From Strigamia acuminata (Eukaryota > Arthropoda > Chilopoda > Geophilomorpha > Linotaeniidae), in NCBI GenBank assembly GCA_949358305.1, contig OX442320.1:11116259-11176258 (forward strand): DNA of 60,000 bases, in the 5' to 3' direction. The translations under genes were made by a program, and so were the position numbers. Under the pieces are notes generated by a model, which was not told the origin of the DNA, made no database searches, and saw nothing but the letters and a program-made list of their open reading frames with translations. Positions 36,660-47,600 of the stretch are shown in pieces. Numbering within the stretch: the first letter of the stretch is position 1; the number at the start of each line of letters is the position of its first letter.

Positions 36660-37095
36660 GATGGAAGTTTTTATCCCATAGCAATCATGAGGCAAAGAGG
36701 AAACGAGTTGGATTACTTCCGAAAATTATCGCCATCACCGCCATGTTACTCAATGAATGGTCACATGACGAGTTTTGAATGACGTCATATGTCAATTTCT
36801 AGTTCATAAGTTACGCCGATGCGGCGGGTGCTGGAAATGGATTTTAAAATAAATTATTTTGTTTTCAATAAATAAATAAATTAATTAATTCGGGCACAAA
36901 TCATGTTGTTTTAGAGATTTAGAATGTATTTTTTATAAAATTATATGAAAAAGTATTTTACGCCATCTGTTGGGCGGAGATTTAAGTTAGTCTGGTTTTT
37001 GTGATACGGCGCATGAGCAAGAGAATGTAAAGATTTTTAAAAATTAATTAAAAAATCAATAAAAAGATTTAAAAAATTGGAAAACAAAGGACATT

Positions 37096-37619
37096 TTATT
37101 GATTTTTAACTCGGGGATTATTTTGATTCAAACTCGAATAGCCTAAAAATAAAAATGGCTTCATGACGTCATTCATTGTCCGGTTTCTGTTCGAAATCTC
37201 ACCCAATCCAAAACAGCTTAAAAACGGTTGCATCCAAGTTCTGTAACTTCTGGTACTCGGTGATTTGTCCAAATTACACTAAACAAAATAAAAATTATTT
37301 TTACGTTTTAATTTTAAAAAATAAAGATATATTTTAGTGATTTACTTTTTTGAATCTCCCGGAACAAACTCCAGAATTGTTTCGGGTCAACTCCTCGTCA
37401 ACATCACCGAACACAATCGTTCCTAAATGGCGCGAAACCGTTTCACCTTTTGATTCTACCACGAAGTTGTCGAACGTTCGCGGCGATTTTGGCAACGGGT
37501 TTCGACTGACATCTACTTGGACTAATTATTATTGTAGAAATTTTAATAATAAATATTCGAGTTTGATTACTTAAAATACGATCAACACCGAACACGCGAG
37601 TCAATGCCGAGTCGACCAT
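37096..37619 (-). CDS. Unrecognised small protein gene
   Basis: Exon 1 (37571-37619, MVDSALTRVFGVDRIL) joins in phase across GTAATC...TTAG to exon 2 (37346-37521). Exon 2 encodes VDVSRNPLPKSPRTFDNFVV, then SRHLGTIVFGDVDEELTRNN and GRFKK before a GTAAAT donor. The composition and splice sites look real. The last exon is ambiguous. An acceptor at 37279 gives CNLDKSPSTRSY and a stop at 37096. A weaker acceptor gives YQKLQNLDATVFKLFWIG and an earlier stop near 37205. I recognise no family. It lies between SSR3 and DOCK, all on the same strand. Confidence 0.6.
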
Positions 37620-37740
37620 TTTGGAACGTTGTCAACAATTGGGAAATTGGGAAAAGGAGAAAACGGAAAAGAAAAAAAATTTCGAATAAATTTGTTTTTA
37701 TTTCATTTTTTGATAAAAAAAATTTGAGTTTTCTTTTTTT

Positions 37741-39418
37741 TTATCGAGTTCCTGTAGACAGTAACGCTATGAATCCACTGGCTATTGAAATGGACAAAAT
37801 GTAATTTCTGAGTCAATAAATTAAAGATTTTTGGTTCGATTGTGAAGAATTTAGTGAATAAACATTGAATGCATTTTTCAGTGTAAAATGGACTTTTAGG
37901 CCTAAAAAATAAAATTTAGATGAAAAATTTCATTGTTTTCGACTTTTTTTCAGTTGCACAATGAAAAATTCCCTATTTTGAGCAAAATACGACATTTTTT
38001 TTCTGAAAAATCGCGTATTTAAAGCCAAATTCGGCTTTTTTTCAGTCCAAATTTTCAATTTGCACGCAAAAATTGATTGTTTTGAGCACAATTCCATTTT
38101 TCTGTGAACAATTTTGCATTTTTAGGCCCAAGAATTAAAATTTGGACGTAAAAATTGCAATGTTTTTATCAAAATCCTAATTTTTAAGGCCAAAATGCAT
38201 TACAACGTGCAAAAACTTGACGTTGTTGCGTGCCACGATGCATTTTTAATCCTTAAAATGAAATTTAGATGAAAAATTGCTTTGTTTAAAGCAAATTTCC
38301 ATCTTTTTGAGTTTCGTAGTGCATTTCTAGGCACTAAAATAGACATTAAACAAAGTAATATTAATCCAATTAAAGGATACACCGTAGGAGCCACAGTGCG
38401 AAGCAAATAGAACGAAGCGAAGATAACGAGCATCAAGTAGAGCGCGTTGTTGTAAAAAATAGAGAAAGTTGTGGCTTCGTAATCTGCCACTTCGTTCTTC
38501 TTCCACAAAACTCTAGACAATTAAAATTAAAAAATTAAAAAATTAAAAAAAAAATTAAAATTAAGAAAAATTCATCGTACCGTTCGTCCTTCTCCTTCTT
38601 CGCCATTTTCTTATCGTCGACCAATTTCTTCATCACGTCGCGAGAAACCGCTTCCTCTCTCTTCTGCGCGATTCTAAAACACAAATTTATAATTTTGTAA
38701 AAATTTGAATAAATTTGAGAAAAATTTGAGAAAAATTTGAAAAAATTTAAGAAAATATCAAAAAAACATGAATAAACTTCAATAAATTAAAAATATATTT
38801 TCAAAAATATCAAAATAAGTTTAGAAATGTCATAAAATGTCCAAAAAATGTCAAAAAATATAAAAATATGTCAAAAAAATGTCAAAAAATATAAAAAAAT
38901 GTCAAAAAAATTCGAAAAACTACAAAAAAAATTTGAAATATTTAAAATAAATTCACGTAATATAAATCAAATTTAAGAAATATAACAATCTTCATTAAAA
39001 TATTCGACAATTTGAAGAAATTTCGAATATAAATTCAAATTTTTCGAAAAAATTCATTTTCTCTCTCACTTGTGTTTGAGTACGAATTTCACGTTTCTGT
39101 AGGCGAAAGCAACGAGCCACGTGCTCACAATAGTGATGACCACGAACAGAATCGCCGATTGGTACAAATCCATCTGGTGAATTCTCCAAAACAACCCTGC
39201 AAAATAAAACACCGAATTAAACACATGACACGTGGCACACGAAGAACCTCATTTATGCATTTGCGCGAGTGCGGGCGCCATTTCTTACAGATCGGAACGG
39301 CCGAAACGATGAACGCATTCCCGTAAAACAAAGCCGACGATTTAGTCGACACATTTCGACTGAAATCCTGCAACAAAAGCTCCTCTTCTTTCGTCAGTGC
39401 TTTTTTACCGCCCGCCAT
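37741..39418 (-). CDS. SSR3: Translocon-associated protein subunit gamma (TRAP-gamma)
   Basis: Five exons: about 39290-39418 ([34 protein letters not shown]), about 39065-39198 ([27 protein letters not shown]), about 38580-38675 ([16 protein letters not shown]), 38381-38512 ([20 protein letters not shown]) and 37741-37807 ([20 protein letters not shown] and stop). The final exon joins in phase after PTV through a GTATCC donor at 38380. The length is about 185 residues as in vertebrates, with four membrane segments. TRAP-gamma is part of the ER translocon complex that assists Sec61 during protein import. The N-terminal LLQDFSRN and [20 protein letters not shown] blocks are nearly invariant across animals, so identity is secure. 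Confidence 0.95.
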
Positions 39419-39597
39419 CTTGAGTGAGATGAGTTCGACAATCCGCCGCAAGAGGGCGAGTGATAAAATGTCAAATCTAATCTAAATAAAGATTTTTTTT
39501 TTTAAATTTTAAAAAGAAATTTCGAATTGTTTTGAGGAAAAACAAATTAAAAAGCGTGAAAAAGAAATGATTAAAAATAAAAACAAAAAAAGAAATG

Positions 39598-39668
39598 TGC
39601 ATCGGCCGGGAATCGAACCCGGGCCGCTCGCGTGGGAGGCGAGCATTCTACCACTGAACCACCGATGC
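39598..39668 (-). tRNA. tRNA-Gly (CCC anticodon)
   Basis: A complete cloverleaf on the minus strand begins GCATCGGTGGTTCAGTGG and ends GGTTCGATTCCCGGCCGATG plus C, with an A discriminator. The anticodon loop reads CTCCCAC, giving CCC. A-box and B-box are intact. A T-run for Pol III termination follows within about 20 nt on the minus strand. Confidence 0.96.
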
Positions 39669-39834
39669 CACGTGTGCATTTACTTCGTTTATTGTATTTA
39701 AACATATATTTAAAACGATTCAGTTTTTTATTTAGTGTTTAAAAATTTAGAATTTGATTTTATTTTCGTGTCTTCATTTAAAAATAAGAAAACAAAGCGT
39801 AAAAATTAAAAAAAATTAAAAATAAATCCAAAAA

Positions 39835-39905
39835 TGCATCGGCCGGGAATCGAACCCGGGCCGCCCGCGTGGCAGGCGAGCATTCTACCACTGAACCACC
39901 GATGC
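39835..39905 (-). tRNA. tRNA-Gly (GCC anticodon)
   Basis: A 71-nt cloverleaf nearly identical to its neighbour, differing in the anticodon loop (CTGCCAC, giving GCC) and at a few stem positions. The acceptor stem GCATCGG/CCGATGC is fully paired. A five-T terminator lies directly downstream on the minus strand. Confidence 0.97.
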
Positions 39906-40172
39906 TTCGATAAACAGTCACCACACATCGTTATATAAACCTAATTCATAAATTATTCAACTAAAATTGTTAAGATCGATAAAATTTAAAAATTTGGGTG
40001 AATGAAATCGGTCGTTTTTATGGTTCTTAATTCGTAACAAACGTTTTAATAACAAAATTTGAGACTACAAGTTGAAAAATTTAAGAATTTAATAAAAAAA
40101 AATTAAAAATGGCGTTGAAAAAAAAATCAAAGATGGCGTTGAAAAAAAAATCCGAATTTCGTTTATTTTATT

Positions 40173-42925
40173 TTAAATGTTAATTACACGACTCAATTTT
40201 TGGATTCTATTTAACAAAATGTCTCCTTGTTTGATAGTTGCTTGGTATTGGTAGTTTTTGCTGTCGGGGCGATTGGTTTCTACGATTCCGCCCACTTTGT
40301 CGATTTTGCAGTGTAATCGTCCGGCAGCGATGTAGCGCGCCAATTCCCTGCGATTAAAAATCGAGTTAAAGCGGGATTATAAGTGGGATTAAAAACGGAT
40401 TAATTACTTGTCGACGAAGCCGATGGTCACGCCGAAAGTGTCAGCCATGTACTGTAGAGTCAAACTGCGATACGATTCCAACAATTGCGTATAAGCGAGT
40501 ATACGCATTTCACGAACGTAGTATCGGTAGTGAGGTGCAAAGAGACGGTCTTGTCTCATCAGTTGTTCCACGTACGCTGCAATTCATTATTTTGTATTTT
40601 TTAAGAGGGAAAATATATTAAATACAGTCATTTTGTCATTTAATCGAGTGTAAGTTGTTAGATTTTTGCACTTATTTGCACTCTACGTGTCAAAAAAACA
40701 TTTTTTAGACCTTCTACGTGTCAAAAAAACATTTTTTAGACCTTCTAGGTAAGCAAAAAGCATGTTTTAGACCTTCTAGGTAAGCAAAAAGCATGTTTTA
40801 GACCTTCTAGGTAAGCAAAAAGCATGTTTTAGACCTTCTAGGTAAGCAAAAAGCATGTTTTAGACCTTCTAGGTAAGCAAAAAGCATGTTTTAGACCTTC
40901 TAGGTAAGCAAAAAGCATGTTTTAGACCTTCTAGGTAAGCAAAAAGCATGTTTTAGACCTTCTAGGTAAGCAAAAAGCATGTTTTAGACCTTCTAGGTAA
41001 GCAAAAAGCATGTTTTAGACCTTCTAGGTAAGCAAAAAGCATGTTTTAGACCTTCTACATAAGCCAGAAGCATGTTTTAGACCTTCTAGGTAAGCAAAAA
41101 GCATGTTTTAGACCTTCTAGGTAAGCAAAAAGCATGTTTTAGACCTTCTACATAAGCCAGAAGCATGTTTTAGACCTTCTAGGTAAGCAAAAAGCATGTT
41201 TTAGACCTTCTAGGTAAGCAAAAAGCATGTTTTAGACCTTCTAGGTAAGCAAAAAGCATGTTTTAGACCGTCTAAATGAGCCAAAAATATTAGGTTAAAA
41301 AATGTGTAAAACTACCACGTTCGAGCCTACAAAATGCAAATAACTTTTTCCGACACTCATTTAAGTGACTAAATAAAAATTTGCGTCTAAAAATTACCCA
41401 ATTTCTTAAAAAATTGTGCATATTGGCAATTGTAAAGTGAGAATAAATATTCGCGGACATCGGGAGTGTTGTGCAGAACTTCCAAAATTTCCGAACCTTT
41501 AATCACCTGCAAAGAACAAATGGAAAATTGAGGAATGGAATTGAAATGGGGAGAAATAAAATCGTACTTTTGTTCTTAAATCTATTCTCGGCAAAGCAAT
41601 CATACTGACAAACACGGTGTACGTGACGAATGTTTTGTATTCCATCAATTCGTACGAGGTAAAGGTGGAAACGGTGTCGAGAAAAAAATTAGCGGCGCCT
41701 TTAAAGTCACGAACAGCCAGGCAGTAAACTCCTTGGTAGACTTTGAGTCTGTTTCTTCGATCCCAGTCACCGCCTTCTTCAATTAAACTGGAAAAAGAGA
41801 GAGAAAATCGTTGAATAAATCGATAAATTAATCGTTTTTCACATTAAGTTGTCAATAAATCAATTATTTACATTAATTGATAAATAAAGTCGAAATAAAT
41901 AGATTCGGTCATATTAAATTGTCATGTAAATCAATTTCTTTCATGAAAATTTAAACAAAATCAACTTTTTCACGAAAAAAATCGAACAAAATTAACTTTT
42001 TCACGAAAAATATCGCACAAAATCAACGTATTTCACGAAAAATTCGACAAAAATCAACTTTTTCACGAAAAATCAAACAAAAATCAACCAATTTCATCAA
42101 CAAATCAACATTAATCAACTTATATTACGAATAAATCAACAAAAATAAACTTATTTATGAATAAATCAAACAAAATTCATATTTTCACGAATAAATAGAC
42201 AAAAATCAACTTTTTTTCACTAATAAATCGACAAAAATCAATTTTTTCTCGCAAAAAAACAAACAATCGTGCACAACCTCTTAGCCTTTTCAATATTCTT
42301 CGTGATCAAATCATGATCCATATAAAACAATCCGATCCGAATCATATGAAACACGATATCCAACCGATGTCCCAAAGCGAACGTCTTATCGTACGTCTTT
42401 CGCAAAGCCGACAACGACGCTTCCTAAACAAAAAAACAAACAAAAACTAAATAAAACCTCCCAAAAACCAACACAAACACGTACTTTATCCCCAATTTTC
42501 GACAAAAACTCCGCCTTCGCCAAATTCGCCTCCCGCACTTCCATTTCCCCCAAATTCTTCTCCGCATCTTCGATCGTGTCGTCCAATTTCTTCAACTCGC
42601 CGCCATTTCTCTCCTTCAATTTCTTCAAAACCCCTTGGTCGACCTTCCAACTCAACGTTTTACACACTTCTTCGTAGAACGGCGCCATACCTAGGGAGGA
42701 AAAACGGATTTTAGAGCATTTTAGAGGCGAAAATGCGCGCAGTGACTGGCAAGTTTCGTCGCGTTAGGCCTATCGCTCACTGTCGCGTTTCACGGCTTCC
42801 ATGAATTTGGTTTTTAGAGTTAAATCGTTCTTGTGGGTGTCCAACGTCAGGAGGAACTTCCATTGTGCGAGTTCCAAGTTGGGGTTCTTGGCTAGGCCTT
42901 CTTCCTCTAAATTTTCCAGCGGCAT
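40173..42925 (-). CDS. PSMD6: 26S proteasome regulatory subunit Rpn7
   Basis: Exon 1 starts [15 protein letters not shown] at 42925 and ends at the GTGAGC donor near 42780. The next exon gives [40 protein letters not shown]. Later exons give [69 protein letters not shown] and [20 protein letters not shown]. The C-terminus, [18 protein letters not shown], matches the family end. Rpn7 is a PCI-domain scaffold subunit of the 19S lid; the helical repeats and C-terminal PCI winged helix are both present. The gene is essential in known eukaryotes. An intron (40620-41400) carries a 31-bp array and another (41.9-42.25 kb) a looser 31-bp periodic repeat. Confidence 0.96.
40690..41280. repeat. 31-bp tandem array in PSMD6 intron
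   Basis: About nineteen copies of aagcaaaaagcatgttttag accttctaggt. Most are identical. Two variant copies reading acataagccag occur twice, suggesting block duplication. On the plus strand each unit contains CTTCTAGGTAAGC, an acceptor-donor-like juxtaposition. Confidence 0.95.
41960..42250. repeat. Degenerate 30-32-bp periodic repeat in PSMD6 intron
   Basis: The word cacgaa recurs at 41971, 42002, 42034 and 42064, with aaaatcaac between. The sequence then decays toward 42250. Confidence 0.7.
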
Positions 42926-42978
42926 GTCGATCAACAACAAAACCAAAACAAAATAACGATTGAAACCTGACGACCGAA

Positions 42979-43050
42979 TTTGTTTACAATTTCTCCCGTC
43001 AGAGGATGCTCATTATTTGGCGTCCTCTGACGGGAGAAATTGTAAACAAA
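42979..43050. repeat. Perfect 28-bp inverted repeat upstream of PSMD6
   Basis: The arm 42979-43006 (tttgtttacaatttctcccg then tcagagga) is exactly complementary to 43023-43050, with a 16-nt loop. It lies 54-125 bp upstream of the PSMD6 start codon, in promoter or 5' UTR. It could be a foldback MITE remnant, a cruciform-forming promoter element, or a hairpin in the leader RNA. Confidence 0.9.
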
Positions 43051-43263
43051 GAAAAAAGACGTTTTTGCTTTATTTCATTTTATTAAGAAATTAATTTAAA
43101 TTTAATTAACTGATTTATAAATAATAACAATTTGTTCGGAATTTGTAAATTCTAGATGGCGCGCGGTGGCGGTGTATGACGGGGGAATCGAGAACTTATG
43201 AACCGGAAGTTGAGTGTTTACGGACGTTTTAAAGCATTTTTTCTCTATTAAAAATTGTTTTAT

Positions 43264-44344
43264 TCATTTTACAGATAAATTTATTAATAAAATGACAAGA
43301 AAAACGATTAAAGTCTGTGTATTTGCACTGGCACAACTACAAGTTATTATATTGTCGTTTAATTGCACAGCGAAAACTCTACTGGGCGATCCGGCCAAAT
43401 TAAACATGTCGAGAACACCGACGACAATTAGAGCGCCACAATCGGGCACCGAGCGGAGATTTTTCAAATTTAGCAACGTGTAAATGTCGTCGTCGGCGAA
43501 TGCGGTCAGACACGGATGATCGGCGAAATACTCGCTGCCGTCGACCGCCATTGTGTCCACCCCGACCCCGACGACGCGTCGACCAATCAGATACTCGCAA
43601 GCGATTTTATCAAAACCTGAAAAAAGAATTTATAAATTTAAATAAATGAGAAATCAAATTGTTTTTTTGGTTTGGGAATATTAATTACCCGGGAAATATG
43701 GTTTTTGCGTGTGCACGTTGATGCCGAGATAATATTCAGGGTCGGTGTTCCACCTGGTGCTCCAACCGGAATCCATGACAACGACACTCCCGCTCGGGAT
43801 TGGTCCGTTTTTTCTCTCCCAGTATTTCAAGTGTTGGATTCTCACGCCTTGCTCCTCGTTGGTTTTGATCACGACGAGTGGCGCCACCAATCGATCGGCG
43901 GGAATTTCGTGCAACTGCCAATTGGCTTTGTTTTGCTTGACTGGGGCTGCGAGATGAGTTCCAACAGACTCCAGACTATAAAAAACTTGATCTAGATTCC
44001 TAAATAAATGAATAAGATGCTTTTGAATGATTTATTCAAATTGGGATGTTTCATTTGCGCCAAAAATCTATTCTGGAAGCATAAAATGGGACATGGGTCG
44101 CAATAACGTCAACCAAAATGGCGAATTTGGAATTTAGTTACAATATTTACCTGTCGTTTGACGTATTTAAGCCGTAAAATTGGTGCAGCCATTGCGTGCT
44201 GTTTATGAAATGATATTCGTTCGAAGTGTTTTGAAGTTTGGAATATTTCGGCATTTGTTGGTTGATCGGGTGTGATAAATCGTAGACTGCAATGGCGGCG
44301 CACGTTTCGATGAGGAAGGTGATTAAAAGTGAAACCGTGTCCAT
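43264..44344 (-). CDS. Secreted cyclase/kynurenine-formamidase-fold protein
   Basis: Three exons: 44151-44344, about 43689-43975 and 43264 to about 43617. It starts MDTVSLLITFLIETCAAIAV, a signal peptide, then YDLSHPINQQMP, the family's opening motif. Exon 2 has GTHLAAP, IPADRLVAPLVVI and VVVMDSGWSTRW. Exon 3 has GVGVDTMAVDG, NLKNLRSVPDCGALIVVGV and SPSRVFA, as in the PF04199 cyclase family (bacterial kynurenine formamidase, isatin hydrolase). The family metal motif is H-x-G-T-H-x-D-x-P-x-H; here it reads SVGTHLAAPVK, losing three of four ligands. The C-terminus (about 43270-43330) is strongly hydrophobic, ending VFLVILLINLSVK, which suggests a membrane or GPI anchor. It is probably an extracellular, possibly non-catalytic, member. 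Confidence 0.85.
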
Positions 44345-44626
44345 GTTTCTGGGTTTTTTGAATTGTACATGTGGTAGAGAAATAAAAACAGACATTAAAA
44401 ATTGGATGATTATTATTTGAGTGATTTTTGTGGGAACTTACTTTGCTGTGTGCTGCATGAGGGAAAGCAATGCAGTTTTCGAGCGAAGAGTGCAAGGTTT
44501 AAATTTAGATGTTAAGTCATCACGAATTCCAAACAGAAAAAAGTGGATGCTATAAACAATTCTATTTACTGTTTATTTAGAATTTTTTATTTTTATTCAT
44601 TTTTATTTTATTTTCTTTTTAATTTA

Positions 44627-47600
44627 TTAGGCAAAATCGATTTTCAATTTGAATCCAGTGTTGGAACCAAATTCCGATTTGAAAAGCACAGCTGCAACAT
44701 TGTTTGAAGATGTTATTTTGGAGTTAAGTAATTCCTGTGAACAGTATCTAGATAGAAAAAGAAAAAATAGTCATGATCTTGAGGATTCTGGGAAATACAA
44801 ATTCCAGTAGAGTTGTGAATTCATGACTACGAAAATAGTAGAGTTCACAACTTACAGTGCATTCGAAAAGTAATTTATTAACCGGGCTGAAGTTGGTACA
44901 ACATTACTTTCGTGATAGTCTACGGACAGACCGATACCCCCAAAACACAAAAACACCCAAATCTCAAAATCTATACCTTGAAATTGTCTGAAAATTGGCC
45001 AGCATGTAGTCAAGAGGGTCCCTTTGCTTCGTTTAAAAGCACAGACACCTAACTCTTGCAGGCTGGATTTTGCATCAGATCGAAATTCCCAAAATGTCAA
45101 ACGGACTTTTCAAATACAGCCGTACTATTTGGCTTTGTTTTTGCATACTTGTTTCCATTGTATAAATCCTGTTCTCTGATTTCCACGTAATCCCATTCGC
45201 AGCGGCCACTTTTAATCTGTCTTTCTTCCAAGTCAAAATGGATGAAATTTAATCGAACTTTTTTTCCTCGTGGTGCAGTTATGAGCCAAATGCATTTACT
45301 GTCAGCTGGGTAATTGCTTGGAAAGTTCGGTGTTGTTATTTCAGTTGGATTTGTGATATTTAGTTTGCAAGGTTGAGGAACTAAACACCGAGTTATTTAT
45401 ATTAATTTTTGATAAATAAATAAATAAATAAATAAATGAATGAATTATACTTGTAAATTCTGACTTTTCTTGACAGAAGTCACCGAAGAAACTAGATGGG
45501 CAGCTGCAGCGACAAAACTTGTTTCTGTAACCGCCATTTTGGCACTTCTCCCCAACGTCACATTTTGCTGCAAATATTGCATCATTTTTATATCATTTTT
45601 GATGCCGTCGAATTCTTTAGCAGGATTTTGCATTCACTTACTTACCGTTGCAATTGTACATTAGGTTAACTAGTTGAATGTCGTAATAACTCAGTCTATC
45701 TCTCTGGCCGACATCGAACGTCTTGAAAATGTCTTTGGGAACTATTGTGTTTTTGCCATTTGTGGTAAAGGTCTTGAAAGAAATTAAAAATGGAGATATC
45801 AACTCTGTAGAAAAGCAGCAAAAAGTTGTCTTTACATCAATTTCGTAGTGCATCAGTGATGACAGATCATAAGGAACTCCAAAATACTCAATATCGGTCT
45901 CTATATCGAAGTTATACTTTTCTGCCACATTGATATTCTTATCCAAAACAACAACGTAGTCATCTCGATCGGGCCTGGATTGCTCGTGGTACAAACCAAT
46001 GGCGTGACCGATTTCGTGCGCAACTGTTCCACGCTAAACGTAAGAAAAATAAATTTTATGCCATGCTCAACTTGCCACCACATTAACATCAACGATATAA
46101 CAAATCCCAAATTCTATTTTACCACAGATCTCAATGGGTTTTACACCAAAAGAGCGAGCGCATGTTAATCTATAGAGCTAGGTTCACACTTGTGTTCACA
46201 CTAGACGCAATGCAAGAAAACTGATGCAAGGAGAAAGTCGTTGAAGGTCGGGGAAAGTCGTTGAAGGTCAGGAAAGGTTGTTGAAGGTTGTTGAAGGTCA
46301 GGAAGGTCATTGAAGGTCGGGGAAGGTCGGAGAAGGTTGTTGAAGGTCGGGGAAGGTTGTTGAAGGTCGGGGAAGGTCGTTGAAGGTCGGGGAAGGTCAG
46401 GAAGGTCATTGAAGGTCGGGGAAGGTCGGAGAAGGTTGTTGAAGGTCGGGGAAAGTTGTTGAAGGTCAGGAAAGGTTGTTGAAGGTCAAGAAAGGTTGTT
46501 GAAGGTCGGTGAAGGTCAGGAAGGTCATTGAAGGTCGGGGAAGGTCGGAGAAGGTTGTTGAAGGTCGGGGAAGGTTGTTGAAGGTCGGGGAAGGTTGTTG
46601 AAGGTCGGGGAAGGTTGTTGAAGGTCGGGGAAGGTCGTTGAAGGTCAGGAAAGGTTATTGAAGGTCGGTGAAGGTCAGGAAAATCGTTGAAGGACGGTGA
46701 AGGTCGTTGAAGGACGGGGAAGGTTGTTGAAGGTCGTTGAAGGTCAGGAAGGTCGTTGAAGGTTGTTGAAGGTCAGGAAGGTCATTGAAGGTCAGGAAAG
46801 GTTATTGAAGGTCGGTGAAGGTCAGGAAGGTCATTGAAGGTCGGGGAAGGTCGGAGAAGGTTGTTGAAGGTCGGGGAAGGTTGTTGAAGGTCGGGAAAGG
46901 TTGTTGAAGGTCGGGGAAGGTCGTTGAAGGTCAGGAAAGGTTATTGAAGGTCGGTGAAGGTCAGGAAGGTTGTTGAAGGACGGTGAAGGTCGTTGAAGGA
47001 CGTGGAAGGTCGTTGAAGGTCGTTGAAGGTCAAGGAAGGTCAGGAAGGTCGTTGAAGGTTGTTGAAGGTCAGGAAGGTCATTGAAGGTTGGGGAAGGTAG
47101 GAGAAGGTTGTTGAAGGTCGGGGAAGGTTGTTGAAGGTCAGGAAAGATTGTTGAAGGTCGGTGAAGGTCAGGAAGGTCATTGAAGGTCGGGGAAAGTCGG
47201 AGAAGGTTGTTGAAGGTCGGGGAAGGTTGTTGAAGGTCGGGGAAGGTTGTTGAAGGTCGGGGAAGGTTGTTGAAGGTCGGGGAAGGTTGTTGAAGGTCGG
47301 GGAAGGTCAGGAAAGGTTATTGAAGGTCGGTGAAGGTCAGGAAGGTCGTTGAAGGACGGTGAAGGTCGTTGAAGGACGGGGAAGGTCGTTGAAGGTCGTT
47401 GAAGGTCAGGGAAGGTCAGGAAGGTCGTTGAAGGTTGTTGAAGGTCGGGGAAGGTTGTTGAAGGTCAGGAAAGGTTGTTGAAGGTCGGTGAAGGTCAGGA
47501 AGGTCATTGAAAGTCGGGGAAGGTCGGAGAAGGTTGTTGAAGGTCGGGGAAGGTTGTTGAAGGTCGGGGAAGGTTGTTGAAGGTCGGGGAAGGTTGTTGA

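Noticed and set aside
37604-37804. Plus-strand small gene ending in [10 protein letters not shown]
   Set aside because: The opposite strand of its last part is the final exon of SSR3 ([20 protein letters not shown]), which explains the conservation-like appearance.
38200-38380. Extension of the SSR3 exon past PTV to the next stop
   Set aside because: A GTATCC donor at 38380 joins in phase to 37741-37807, giving the known C-terminus. The extension is intron.
40690-41280. CRISPR-like array
   Set aside because: The repeats are head-to-tail with no unique spacers, and the DNA is animal nuclear sequence.
44852-45125. Decayed mariner transposase or element
   Set aside because: The CAGTGCATTCGAAAAGT word resembles a mariner end, but the far end matches poorly and the 82-codon frame shows no transposase motif.
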